A stretch of 64,000 nt of DNA, from the NCBI GenBank assembly GCA_036504335.1, contig DASXVJ010000020.1:186001-250000 (forward strand), read 5' to 3'. Source of the DNA: Fen-183 sp036504335 (GTDB taxonomy: Bacteria > Acidobacteriota > Thermoanaerobaculia > UBA5066). A program made the translations under genes and the position numbers. This document shows positions 42,756-52,461 of this stretch, one piece after another. Within the stretch, counting starts at the first letter, position 1, and each line of letters begins with the position of its first letter. The notes beneath the pieces are model-generated. The model worked only from the letters and a program-made list of their open reading frames with translations. It searched no databases and had not been told where the DNA came from.

Positions 42756-43643
42756 TCAGCCCTTCTCGTCCGGCCCGACGGGGCCCGGGTCCACCTGACC
42801 CTTGTTGCCGTGGTAGAGGTGATGGCCGAACGCGCCGACGATGGCGCCGAAGATCGCGAGGAAGCCGATCGGGCGGAGCCACTTCTTCCAGAACGTGACC
42901 GCCATCGGAATGCGCGGCGCCTTCGGGAGGCCGCCGTACCACTCGGGGTGGTCGCCGAACGCGAGAACCGTCACGACGCCCGTGCCGCCGACTCCCATCG
43001 GGTCGTAGAGCGCGGCCTGCGCGAATCCCGCCGCCTTGAGGGCGGAGACGCGCTGGTTGCCCATTGCGACCATCTGCTCCTTCGTGCCGAAGTGGAGGCA
43101 GCCGGTCGGGCAGGCCTTGATGCACGCCGGCTCGAGGCCGACCGACACGCGGTCGACGCAGAGCGTGCACTTGCCCATCTTCCCGGTCTTCGCCGAGAAG
43201 TGCGGCACGTCGAACGGGCAGCCCGTCTCGCAGTAGCCGCAGCCGATGCACTGGGCCGGGTTCACGTCCACGATGCCGTTCGCGTACTGGACGAGCGCGC
43301 CGGGAGCGGGGCAGGCCTCGAGACAGCCGGGCTCGGCGCAGTGCATGCACTGGTCCTTGCGCATGAGCCACTTGATGCCGCCGTCGACCTCCTGCTCGTC
43401 GAAGCGGATCAGGTTCCAGAACTCGGCGTCGAGCGTCTTGAGGGTCTGGTAGTCGCCGTCGTTGGCGGTGGCGACGGCCTTGAGGTCGTTCCACTCCTGG
43501 CAGGCGACCTCGCAGGCCTTGCAGCCGATGCACGTGGACGTGTCGACGAGCTTCGAGACGGTCGGGAGGGAGCGCAGGCCGGAGCCGGAGCCCCAGACCT
43601 GCGCGGAGGAGCGGACGACCTCGAGAGTGTTCTGAACGCTCAT
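42756..43643 (-). CDS. fdnH: Formate dehydrogenase beta subunit (iron-sulfur)
   Basis: The 295-residue subunit carries electrons from the catalytic subunit to the cytochrome. It has four ferredoxin-type cysteine clusters: CIGCKACEVACQEW, CMHCAEPGCLEACP, CIGCGYCETGCP and CTLCVDR...CIKACP. These are followed by a single C-terminal membrane helix (LRPIGFLAIFGAIVGAFGHHLYH). Both features match FdnH/FdoH. The gap to fdnI is 11 nt. Confidence 0.93.
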   Translation of the reverse strand: MSVQNTLEVVRSSAQVWGSGSGLRSLPTVSKLVDTSTCIGCKACEVACQEWNDLKAVATANDGDYQTLKTLDAEFWNLIRFDEQEVDGGIKWLMRKDQCMHCAEPGCLEACPAPGALVQYANGIVDVNPAQCIGCGYCETGCPFDVPHFSAKTGKMGKCTLCVDRVSVGLEPACIKACPTGCLHFGTKEQMVAMGNQRVSALKAAGFAQAALYDPMGVGGTGVVTVLAFGDHPEWYGGLPKAPRIPMAVTFWKKWLRPIGFLAIFGAIVGAFGHHLYHGNKGQVDPGPVGPDEKG

Positions 43644-43653
43644 GGCCGCCTCC

Positions 43654-46600
43654 TCAAGCCTTCTCGACCTTCACGAGGAAGGCCTTGAACTCGGGAGTCC
43701 ACGTGTTCGGGTCGATCGCGGACGGCGTCAGGAAGTTTGCGAGAGGTCCGGTGTGCCCCGGATTTCCCGCAAAACCCCAGTGAATCGGCATTCCGATCTG
43801 CCAGACGTTCTTGCCGTCCACTTTCATCGGCTTGAGGCGCTTCGTGACCATCGCCATCGCCGTGATGGAGCCGCGCGGGTTGGAGACGGTGATCTTCCCG
43901 CGGTTCGCGACGCCCAGCTCCTTCGCGTACTCCTCGGGGATCTCGAAGAAGAAGTCGGGCTGGATCATGTTCAGTTTCGGGTTGTGCTGCGTCCAGTAGT
44001 GGAAGTGCTCCGTGAGCCTGTACGTCGTGCAGACGACCGGGAACTTGTCCGGCGTCGCGTACGGAAGATCCTTGTCGGACGCGAACTTCTTCGAGGCGGG
44101 GTTCGCGCTCACCTTCGGGTGCAGCGGGTTCGCGACAGGCGCCTCGACGGCCTCGTAGTGCTCGGGGAACGGACCGTCGTTGAGCGCCGGCGCGAAGAGC
44201 CGGCCGACTCCCTCGGGGTTCATGATGAAAGCTCCGAACTCGCCCGGCTTGCTGTCGGGCTTGATGTCCGGCACGTCGCCGACCCACTTCTCGCCGTTCC
44301 ACTTGATCCCGGCCCGCGTCGCGTCCCACGGCACGCCGTCCTTGTCGGCGGACGCGCGGTTGTACATGACGCGCCGGTTCGCGGGCCACGAGAACGCCCA
44401 CTGGTGGAACATCCCGAGGCCGAGCGGGTCGGCGTTGTTGCGCCGCTGCGTGAGGTTGCCCGCCTCGGTGAAGCAGCCGCCATAGAGCCAGTTGCCGCAG
44501 AGAGTCGAGCCGTCGTCCTGCAGCTGGCCGAAGCCGTCGAGCTGCTGGCCGGCGGCCTTGAGAACCTTCGTCTTGTCCTTCGGGTCGGGGATGTCCGCGA
44601 GCGCCTTGCCGCTGACCTCTTTGAGGACCTCGGACTGGTCGGGGGAGACCGGGTTCGTGTACGACCACGACAAGTTGAGGACCGGCTCGGGGAACACGCC
44701 GCCCTCTTTCCGGTAGAGGTCCTTCACGGCGAGGACGATGCGGGCGAGGATCTCGGCGTCCGGCTTCGCCTTGCCCGGCGGGTCGAGGGCCTTCCACTTC
44801 CACTGCGCCCAGCGCGCCGAGTTCGTGAAGCTGCCGTCCTTCTCGGCGAAGAGGGCCGCGGGGAGGAGCCAGACCTCCGTCGCGATCTTCGCCGGATCCG
44901 CGCCGCCGTATTCCTTCGGGGCCTTCCAGAACTGCGCCGTCTCGTTCTCGACGTTCTCGACCATCACGAGCCACTTGAGCTTCGAGAGGGCCGCGACCAT
45001 CTTCGGGGTGTTCGGGCCGGTCCCGACGGGGTTCATGCCGAACGAGATGAGGCCCTCGGGCCCGGCCTCCGTGCCGCCCACGCGCTTGGACGTGCCGCGA
45101 TACATGTCGTCGAACATGTGCGTCCACGTGTACAGCCCGTCGATCTTGGGGAGCCACGCGTAGCCGAAGTCGTTTTCCTTCGTCGCCTTCGCGCCCCAGA
45201 GCGCCTTCAGGAGCGACGTCATGAACTTCGGGTAGTTCTGCCAGTAGTTCATGGACGCCCACGCGACCTTGTTCAGCGTCGTCGGCGTGACGGCCTCGAG
45301 GTACTCCTTGAGGTTCGTCTGGGCCGGCACGGGGACTTTCAGGTAGCCGGGCAGGATCTCCGTGTTGCCGCCCATGTCGGTCGCGCCCTGGATGTTCGAG
45401 TGGCCGCGCAGCGCGTTCACGCCGCCGCCGGGCCGCCCGACGTTCCCGAGCAGGAGCTGGAGCATCGCCGCCGTGCGGATGATCTGGACGCCCGTGGAGT
45501 GCTGCGTCCAGCCGAGGGCGTACAGGATCGTCCCGACCTTCGCCGCAGTGCCCGTCGACGTGACCATCTCGGCCACCTTGACGAACGTCTCGGCGGGCAC
45601 GCCGCAGATCCGCGAAACCATCTCGGGCGTGTAGCGGTCGACGTGGGCCTTCAGGAGCTGGAAGACGCAGCGCGGGTTCTGGAGCGTCTCGTCGACGACG
45701 TAGCCCTTCGACTTCGCGTCGGCCTCGTAGGCCCAGGCGGCCTTGTCGTAGGCGCCTTTCTCCGTGTCCCAGCCCGTGAAGAGGCCCTCGGTGAAGCCGT
45801 ACTTCTCGCCGATGACGTAACCCGCGTTCGTGTGGGCCTTCACGTAGTCGGCGTGGAAGCGGTCCTTCTCGATCGCGTACCGGATGATGCCGTTGAGGTA
45901 CGCGATGTCGGTGCCGGCGCGGATCGGAGAGTAGAGGTCCGCGACGGCCGCCGTGCGCGTGAAGCGCGGGTCGACCGCGACGATCTTCGCGTTACGGGTC
46001 TTGCGGGCTTCGATCGCCCACTTGAAGCCGCAGGGATGGTTCTCGGCGGGGTTCCCGCCCATGACGAAGACGACGTCGGCATTCTTGATGTCGACCCATC
46101 CGTTGGTCATCGCCCCGCGCCCGAACGTGGCGGCCAGACTGGCCACCGTGGGTCCGTGTCATACCCGGGCCTGGGAGTCCCTGTAGACGACGCCGAGCGC
46201 CGCCCCCGTCTTCCACATCAGGAAGTTGAACTCGTTCGTGTCCGTGCACCCGCCGATGAGGCCGATGCCCGGATTGCGGTTGACGACCTGGTCCTTGGCG
46301 TTTTTCGCGACGAAGCACTTGTCGCGCGTCGCCTTGATCTGCTTCGCGACCCCCGCGATCGCGTCGTCCCAGGAGACGTCTTCCCACTTATCGGACCCCG
46401 CTCGCCGCACCATCGGCTTCGTGAGCCGGTGCGCGTGCTGGATGTCCTCCTTGAGGGTGATGCCCTTGGGGCAGAGCGTCCCGCGGTTGATCGGGTGGTC
46501 CGGGTCGCCCTCGACGTGGACGACCGAGGCCGACGCGTTCTTCGCGCGGTCGCCGAGCGTGTGGATGATGACGCCGCACGAGACCGAGCAGTACGGGCAG

Positions 46601-46734
46601 GTCGAGCGCGTCTCCGTCGTGCGCGAGATCTTGAACTCGCGCATTTCGGCGCGGGCTTCCTGCAGGTCGAAGCCGAGTGCGACGGCTCCGCCGGCAGTTC
46701 CCGCCTTCAGGAAGGTTCGTCGGGTCAGGCCCAT
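43654..46734 (-). CDS. fdnG: Selenocysteine formate dehydrogenase alpha subunit (molybdopterin)
   Basis: The product is 1026 residues if the in-frame TGA at 46159-46161 (codon 192) is read as selenocysteine. Without this the gene would look broken into 191- and 830-codon parts. The N-terminus carries a TAT signal (GLTRRTFLKAG), so the enzyme works in the periplasm. The [4Fe-4S] motif CPYCSVSCGV...GTLCPKG follows. Around the Sec codon the residues are RDSQARV-U-HGPTVASLAATFGRGAM, the strictly kept active-site context of FdnG/FdoG. It oxidises formate to CO2 using a bis-MGD molybdenum or tungsten centre. It needs SelA/B/C/D, which are not in the window. GGAGGGG precedes the ATG at 46734. Confidence 0.95.
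46129..46147 (-). promoter_or_regulatory. SECIS hairpin in fdnG mRNA
   Basis: The RNA folds as GGUGGCC, loop AGUCU, GGCCGCC. It begins exactly 11 nt after the UGA, the spacing of the E. coli fdhF/fdnG elements. The apical GUCU matches the E. coli loop. The structure fits SelB-driven selenocysteine insertion. Confidence 0.8.
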
Positions 46735-46773
46735 GGAAACCCCTCCTTGGTCGGATGACTGTGTAAGGGAAGC

Positions 46774-46800
46774 AGATAACCGGCAGGGGGGGGCTGTCAA
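46774..46800 (-). promoter_or_regulatory. Promoter of the fdnGHI operon
   Basis: On the minus strand, a perfect -35 TTGACA (46800-46795) is followed after 15-16 nt by TTATCT/TATCTG (46779-46773). The -35 lies in the loop of a G5/C5 hairpin (46785-46808), which could itself be regulatory. Confidence 0.5.
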
Positions 46801-46811
46801 GACCCCCATCT

Positions 46812-46840
46812 CATACTTGAAGGAGTAGCACGGCATACTT
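46812..46840. repeat. Direct repeat CATACTT, 22 bp apart
   Basis: CATACTT occurs at 46812-46818 and 46834-46840 in the divergent region between fdnG and the beta-helix gene. The spacing is two helical turns, fitting a dimeric regulator, but chance is possible. Confidence 0.3.
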
Positions 46841-46910
46841 TTTCGTTGTCGTTCGGGGCGAGCCGGTGCTAGCGTCCGCCGCCGATACAGAGACTCAAAC
46901 GGAGGACTTC

Positions 46911-48620
46911 ATGGGCAGGACGCTCTCCCGGGCGCTCGCGTGCATGGCTGCGGCTTTGGCTGCACTCCCGATTCATGCCGCGACGATTTCAGTCACGAGC
47001 AATGGCGACACGGTCGCGGTCGACGGCGGCGTGACCTTGCGTGAGGCGATCTTCTCCATCAACCTCGGGGCGAACGTCAACGCGGACGTCGTGGCGGTCG
47101 GCGCCTACGGGACCGCCGACACGATCCGGTTCGCGATCGGGAGCGGCGTCCAGACGATCGCGTTGACGTCCGCTCTGCCGGGCATCGGAAAGCCCGTCGT
47201 GATCGACGGGACGACACAGCCAGGGTTCGCGGGTGCGCCCATCATCGTCCTTGACGGCGTGGGGCTCGGTGGGACTCCCGTGGGTCTCAATGTTTTCGCC
47301 GGCGGCCCGTGCATGATCCGGGGCCTGGTCGTCCAGAGGTTCGCCGGGGGCGGGATCTTCGTCGACTCGACGAGCGGTGGCACGACGATCGCCGGAAACT
47401 ACGTCGGAATCGACGTCACGGGAACGGTCGCGCGGGCCAACGGCGCCAGCGGCATCACCCTGTCCGGAGCGGCGGGCTGCACGGTGGGGGGAACGACCGC
47501 GGCCGACCGCAACGTCGTCTCCGGCAACCTCGGGGCCGGCCTGAGCGTGGTGAGCGGATCAGCCAACGTGGTCGTCCGGGGCAACTACATCGGGACGAAC
47601 GCCGCCGGCACAGCGGCCGTTCCGAACGGTGCGGAAGGCGTCGCCGTGACGTCGACGGGCGCGACGATCGGCGGCACAATCGGCGTGACCCCGTCAGGCG
47701 CCTGCACCGGGGCTTGCAACGTCATCTCGGGGAACAGAAGCGCCGGGATCGGCGTCAACAGCAGCGGAGCCGTGATCGTCGGCAACCGGATCGGAACTGC
47801 GGCCGACGGCGTCTCGCCGCTCGGGAACGGAACCGGCGGCGGCGCGTCCTTCGACGACGGGATCTACCTCGCCGGTGCGGGCGGTCACCGCGTGGGCGGG
47901 ACGACGGCCGCCGAGGCGAACGTGATCGCGAACAACAACTTCGAAGGCGTCTACGTGATCGCGGGAACGGGAAACGCAATCCTCGGGAATTCGATCTACG
48001 GAAACGGCGTGAGCGGGGGGCTCGGGATCAGTCTGTCGGGCTCAACGAGCCCGACCGCGAACGATGCGTGCGACGCAGACGGCGGCGCCAACAACCGCCA
48101 GAACTTCCCGATCCTGGCTTCGGCCGTCCTCTCGGCGGGTAACGTCACGATCGCGGGAACGCTCAACAGCACGGCGTCGACCATCTTCCGCGTCGAGTTC
48201 TACTCGAACATTGCGTGCAACGCGTCGGGCAACGGCGAAGGGCGCACGTTCCTCGGGTTTGCGACCGTGACCACGGATGGCGCCTGCAACGCGAGCTTCA
48301 GCGGTTTGTCGTTCGCCGTGCCGCCCGGCCAGACCGTCATTACGGCGACCGCGACGGATCCCTTGAACAACACGTCGGAGTTCTCGGCCTGCCTGACCGC
48401 CAGCGCCGGTCCGACGCCCACGCCGACTCCAACTCCGACGGCCACGGCCACGCCCACCGTGATCCCGACCCCGACGCCGACGCCTCTTCCGACTCCGTCT
48501 CCGACCCCGGCGGGAGGGCCTGGGTCGTCGGCCGTGCCTGCGCTCTCCAATTCGAGCCTGGCCTTCTTCGGCCTCCTTCTCGTTGGAGCGGCTCTCTGGC
48601 TGCTGAGAAGAGCAACGTAA
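46911..48620 (+). CDS. Secreted CSLREA/beta-helix protein with C-terminal sorting signal
   Basis: The 569-residue protein has a signal peptide, then a CSLREA-like opening (SNGDTVAVDGGVTLREAI). The body has many short parallel beta-helix turns (GGTTIAGNYVGIDVTG, VVSGNLGAGLSVVSG, NVISGNRSAGIGV, ANVIANNNFEGVYV). A Thr/Pro linker (about residues 505-540) leads to VPALSNSSLAFFGLLLVGAALWLLRR, an IPTL-CTERM-like tail for processing and sorting. GGAGG 5 nt before the ATG supports the start. Role is unknown; beta-helix proteins of this kind are often polysaccharide-binding. Confidence 0.85.
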   Translation: MGRTLSRALACMAAALAALPIHAATISVTSNGDTVAVDGGVTLREAIFSINLGANVNADVVAVGAYGTADTIRFAIGSGVQTIALTSALPGIGKPVVIDGTTQPGFAGAPIIVLDGVGLGGTPVGLNVFAGGPCMIRGLVVQRFAGGGIFVDSTSGGTTIAGNYVGIDVTGTVARANGASGITLSGAAGCTVGGTTAADRNVVSGNLGAGLSVVSGSANVVVRGNYIGTNAAGTAAVPNGAEGVAVTSTGATIGGTIGVTPSGACTGACNVISGNRSAGIGVNSSGAVIVGNRIGTAADGVSPLGNGTGGGASFDDGIYLAGAGGHRVGGTTAAEANVIANNNFEGVYVIAGTGNAILGNSIYGNGVSGGLGISLSGSTSPTANDACDADGGANNRQNFPILASAVLSAGNVTIAGTLNSTASTIFRVEFYSNIACNASGNGEGRTFLGFATVTTDGACNASFSGLSFAVPPGQTVITATATDPLNNTSEFSACLTASAGPTPTPTPTPTATATPTVIPTPTPTPLPTPSPTPAGGPGSSAVPALSNSSLAFFGLLLVGAALWLLRRAT

Positions 48621-48638
48621 GGGTTCGCGCGTCGTCGG

Positions 48639-49486
<848 letters not shown>

Positions 49487-49490
<4 letters not shown>

Positions 49491-50551
49491 GCGGGCACCT
49501 GCTGGCTGATGCAGTGGAAGGCGCCGCCGCCTTCGAGGAGCTGGCGGGCGGGGATGGAGACGGCGCGGCGCCCGGGAAAGAGCCGCCCGATCGCCGCGCG
49601 CGCGGTTTCGTCGTTCGGGACGCCGTACGCGGGCACGACGACCGTCGTGTTCGCGATGTAGAAGTTCACGTAGCTCGCGGGCATGACCTCGCCATCCGGG
49701 TCCGTCACGAGGCCGGGCGAGGGGACCGCCGTGACGCGTAGCGGGCGGCCCGCCGCGTCGCGCATCTTCGCGAGGTCGCGCGCGATCTGGAGCAGGACGC
49801 GGTGGTTCGGGTCGTCCCTGCCCGAGGGCGCCATGCACACGACCTCGCCGGGAGCGGTGAAACGCGCGGTCGTGTCGACGTGCCCGTCCGTGTGGTCGTT
49901 GAGGAGGCCGTCGCCGAGCCACAGGATCGTCGAGACGCCGAGCGCGTCCCTGAGGCCGTCCTCGATCGCCTTGGGCGACATCCCGGAGTTGCGGTTTCGG
50001 TTCAGGAGGCACTGGCGCGTCGTCAGGCACGTGCCTTCGCCGTCCACCTCCACGGACCCGCCCTCGAGGATCCAGGGAAAGCGATACGCCGGGAGGCCGG
50101 AAGCCATCGCGACGCGTTCCGATACCGCGTCGTCGTGCGGGAGGACGTACTTGCCGCCCCAGCCGTTGAACCGGAACGAGGCCGCCGCGCGCTGGTGGCC
50201 CGGCCCGACGAGGAAGACCGGCGCGGTGTCGCGCAGCCAGATGTCGCCGAACGGGATCACGAAGAAGCGCGCGCCGAGGCCCGCGAGCGCCGTCGCCGCG
50301 AGGCGGCCGTTCGTGTCGTCCGGCACGAGGACGTTGAGGCGTTCGCCCCGGGGATTCCCCGCCACGTCGCGGTCCGCGATGGCGGCCGCGAACTGCGTGA
50401 ACGCGGCCCGGACGCCGGGCAGCGCGTCTTCCCAGAGGTCCTCGTGGCTCGGCCACGCGAGCCACACGGCCTCGTGCCGGTCCCATTCGGCGGGCTGCCG
50501 GAAGCGGGCCATTCGGGGAGTCTCGCCGGACCGATGGAGAGTCGCGGACAT
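49487..50551 (-). CDS. aguA: Agmatine deiminase
   Basis: The 354-residue enzyme converts agmatine to N-carbamoylputrescine. It belongs to the porphyromonas-type peptidylarginine deiminase family. The signatures are FGDIWLRDTAPVF, EGGSVEVDGEGTCLTT, LNDHTDGHVDTTARF and the catalytic Cys in GGGAFHCISQQVP. A -10-like TATAGT lies 8 nt before the ATG, so the transcript may be leaderless. An internal Met (MARFRQPAEWDRHE, residue 14) is another possible start. The pair makes putrescine from arginine-derived agmatine. Confidence 0.93.
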
Positions 50552-50559
50552 CGCGCCGG

Positions 50560-50565
50560 ACTATA
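50560..50565 (-). promoter_or_regulatory. -10 box of aguA
   Basis: TATAGT on the minus strand lies 8 nt before the ATG at 50551. No Shine-Dalgarno is present. Confidence 0.5.
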
Positions 50566-50637
50566 AGGGACGTGTCGCTCGGACTCGGCGGCGCCGGGTC
50601 CGCCCGCGCTGGACGGAGGGGAGCCGATCGTCTAAGA

Positions 50638-50643
50638 TAAAAT
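50638..50643 (+). promoter_or_regulatory. -10 box of the KDPG aldolase operon
   Basis: TAAAAT (with TAAGAT just before it) is followed by a leader of about 37 nt and AGGAG (50677-50681), 5 nt before GTG 50687. This operon is therefore SD-led. Confidence 0.5.
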
Positions 50644-50686
50644 GGTCCGACCAATTCGGAGCCCATCTGGGGCAAAAGGAGATGCC

Positions 50687-51361
50687 GTGAGTTGGGATCG
50701 CATGGCCGTCCTCAACGCCATGGTCGAGACGGGCCTCGTTCCGGTTTTCTACGAGCCCGACGTCGAGGTTGCGCGCGGGATCCTCGCGGCCTGCGCCCGC
50801 GGAGGGGCGCGGTGCGTCGAGTTCACGAACCGCGGAGACTTCGCGCCGCACGTCTTTCTCGAGCTCGCGCGGCACCTCGCGAAATCCGAGCCGCGCGTCG
50901 CGCTCGGCGTCGGCTCGATCGTGGACGCGCCCACGGCCGCCCTCTACATCGCGAACGGGGCCCGCTTCGTCGTCGGACCCGTCCTCAATGCCGAGGTCGC
51001 GCGCCTCTGCAACCGGCGCAAGGTGCCCTACAGCCCGGGCTGCGGGAGCGCGACGGAGATCTCCGAGGCCGAGGAGCTCGGCTGCGAGATCGTGAAGATT
51101 TTTCCCGGCGGCGCCGTCGGGGGCCCGGATTTCGTCAAGTCGGTCCTCGGCCCCTGTCCGTGGACGCGCCTCATGCCGACGGGCGGCGCCGTGAACGACG
51201 AGGCGTCCCTGAAGAGCTGGTTCGACGCGGGCGTCGCGTGCGTGGGAATCGGAACGAATCTCCTGACGAAGGACCTCGTCGCCCGGCGCGACTTCGACGG
51301 GATCGAGCGGCGCGTCCGCGAGTGCCTCGCGCTCATCGCGAAGGTCCGCGGGAGGGGTTGA
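50687..51361 (+). CDS. eda: 2-keto-3-deoxy-6-phosphogluconate (KDPG/KHG-type) aldolase
   Basis: The 224-residue enzyme cleaves KDPG to pyruvate and glyceraldehyde 3-phosphate. The catalytic Lys is in CEIVKIFPGGAVGG, with supporting segments CVEFTNRGDF, ALGVGSIVDAPTA and LMPTGGAVNDEASLKSWFDAGVACVGIG, which include the phosphate-binding loop. GTG 50687 is chosen because AGGAG lies 5 nt upstream; an ATG at 50642 would overlap the promoter. The next gene starts in its stop codon (TGATG). Confidence 0.93.
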   Translation: MSWDRMAVLNAMVETGLVPVFYEPDVEVARGILAACARGGARCVEFTNRGDFAPHVFLELARHLAKSEPRVALGVGSIVDAPTAALYIANGARFVVGPVLNAEVARLCNRRKVPYSPGCGSATEISEAEELGCEIVKIFPGGAVGGPDFVKSVLGPCPWTRLMPTGGAVNDEASLKSWFDAGVACVGIGTNLLTKDLVARRDFDGIERRVRECLALIAKVRGRG

Positions 51362-52461
51362 TGGCCGCGCTCACGCTCCGGCCCGCGGCCGAGTGCCGGT
51401 GGGACTGCGCCGCTCTCGGCGAGATCATGCTCCGCTTCGACCCGGGCGCCTCCCGCGTGCGCACGTCGCGCACGTTTCAGGTGTGGGAGGGCGGCGGCGA
51501 GTACAACGTCGCCCGCGCGATGCGGAAGTGCTGGGGGAAGCGCGCGACCGTCGTCACGGCGCTCCCGAAGAACGACCTCGGCCTCCTCGTCGAGGACTTC
51601 ATCCTGCAGGGCGGGGTGGACGTCTCGCACCTGGTCTGGCGAGACTTCGACGGGATCGGCCGCAACACGCGCGTCGGCCTGAACTTCACGGAGAAGGGCT
51701 TCGGGATCCGGCCTGCGCTCGGCTGCTCGGACCGCGGGCATTCCTCCGCGTCCCAGCTGAAGCCGGGCGAGGTGGACTGGGAGCGGCTCTTCGGCGAGGA
51801 GGGCGTGCGCTGGTTCCATACGGGCGGGATCTTCGCGGCGCTCGGGGAGCACACGGCCGAGGTCGTCCTCGAGGCCGTGGCGTGCGCCCACCGGCACGGG
51901 ACCGTCGTGTCGTACGACCTCAACTACCGGGCGTCGCTCTGGAAAAGCCAGGGCGGCCTCGAGGGAGCGCGGCGCGTGAACCGCGCGATCGCGCCGCACG
52001 TCGACGTCATGATCGGCAATGAGGAAGACTTCACGGCCTGCCTCGGCTTCGCGGTCGAGGGAACGGACGGGCACCTCTCGGAGCTGGACCCGTCGAAGTT
52101 CAGGAAGATGATCCTCGCGGCCGTCCGGGAGTTCCCGAACTTCAAGGTCGCGGCGACGACGCTCCGCAACGCGAAGACGGCGACGCTGAACGACTGGGGC
52201 GCGATCCTCTGGGCGGACGGAGCGTTCCACGAGGCGACGCGGCGCGAGAACCTCGAGATCTACGACCGCGTCGGCGGCGGCGACGGCTTCGCGTCCGGGC
52301 TCGCCTTCGCGTTCCTGGAAGGCAAGGGCCCTGCGGCGGCCGTCGAGTACGGCGCGGCGCACGGGGCCCTCGCGATGACGACGCCGGGCGACACCTCGAT
52401 GGTGGACCGCCGCGAGGTCGAAGCTGTCCTGAAGACCAAGGGGGCCCGGGTGGTGCGGTGA
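51361..52461 (+). CDS. kdgK: 2-keto-3-deoxygluconate kinase (PfkB family)
   Basis: The 366-residue sugar kinase phosphorylates KDG to KDPG, which the preceding aldolase then cleaves. Family motifs: FQVWEGGGEYNVARAM (substrate region), VVSYDLNYRASLWKS, and the catalytic GGGDGFASGLAFAFLEG. It is longer than E. coli KdgK (309) mainly through insertions in the lid. It is coupled to the aldolase by a 1-nt overlap and to the esterase by GTGA. Confidence 0.92.
   Translation: MAALTLRPAAECRWDCAALGEIMLRFDPGASRVRTSRTFQVWEGGGEYNVARAMRKCWGKRATVVTALPKNDLGLLVEDFILQGGVDVSHLVWRDFDGIGRNTRVGLNFTEKGFGIRPALGCSDRGHSSASQLKPGEVDWERLFGEEGVRWFHTGGIFAALGEHTAEVVLEAVACAHRHGTVVSYDLNYRASLWKSQGGLEGARRVNRAIAPHVDVMIGNEEDFTACLGFAVEGTDGHLSELDPSKFRKMILAAVREFPNFKVAATTLRNAKTATLNDWGAILWADGAFHEATRRENLEIYDRVGGGDGFASGLAFAFLEGKGPAAAVEYGAAHGALAMTTPGDTSMVDRREVEAVLKTKGARVVR

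Noticed and set aside
46146..46161. fdnG broken by a stop codon (pseudogene or frameshift)
   Set aside because: The TGA sits at the invariant selenocysteine position with a SECIS hairpin at the right distance.
43642..46758. A 1038-codon open frame opposite fdnG
   Set aside because: It is antisense to a well-recognised enzyme with Sec and [4Fe-4S] motifs. It has no domain and a biased Arg/Asp composition.
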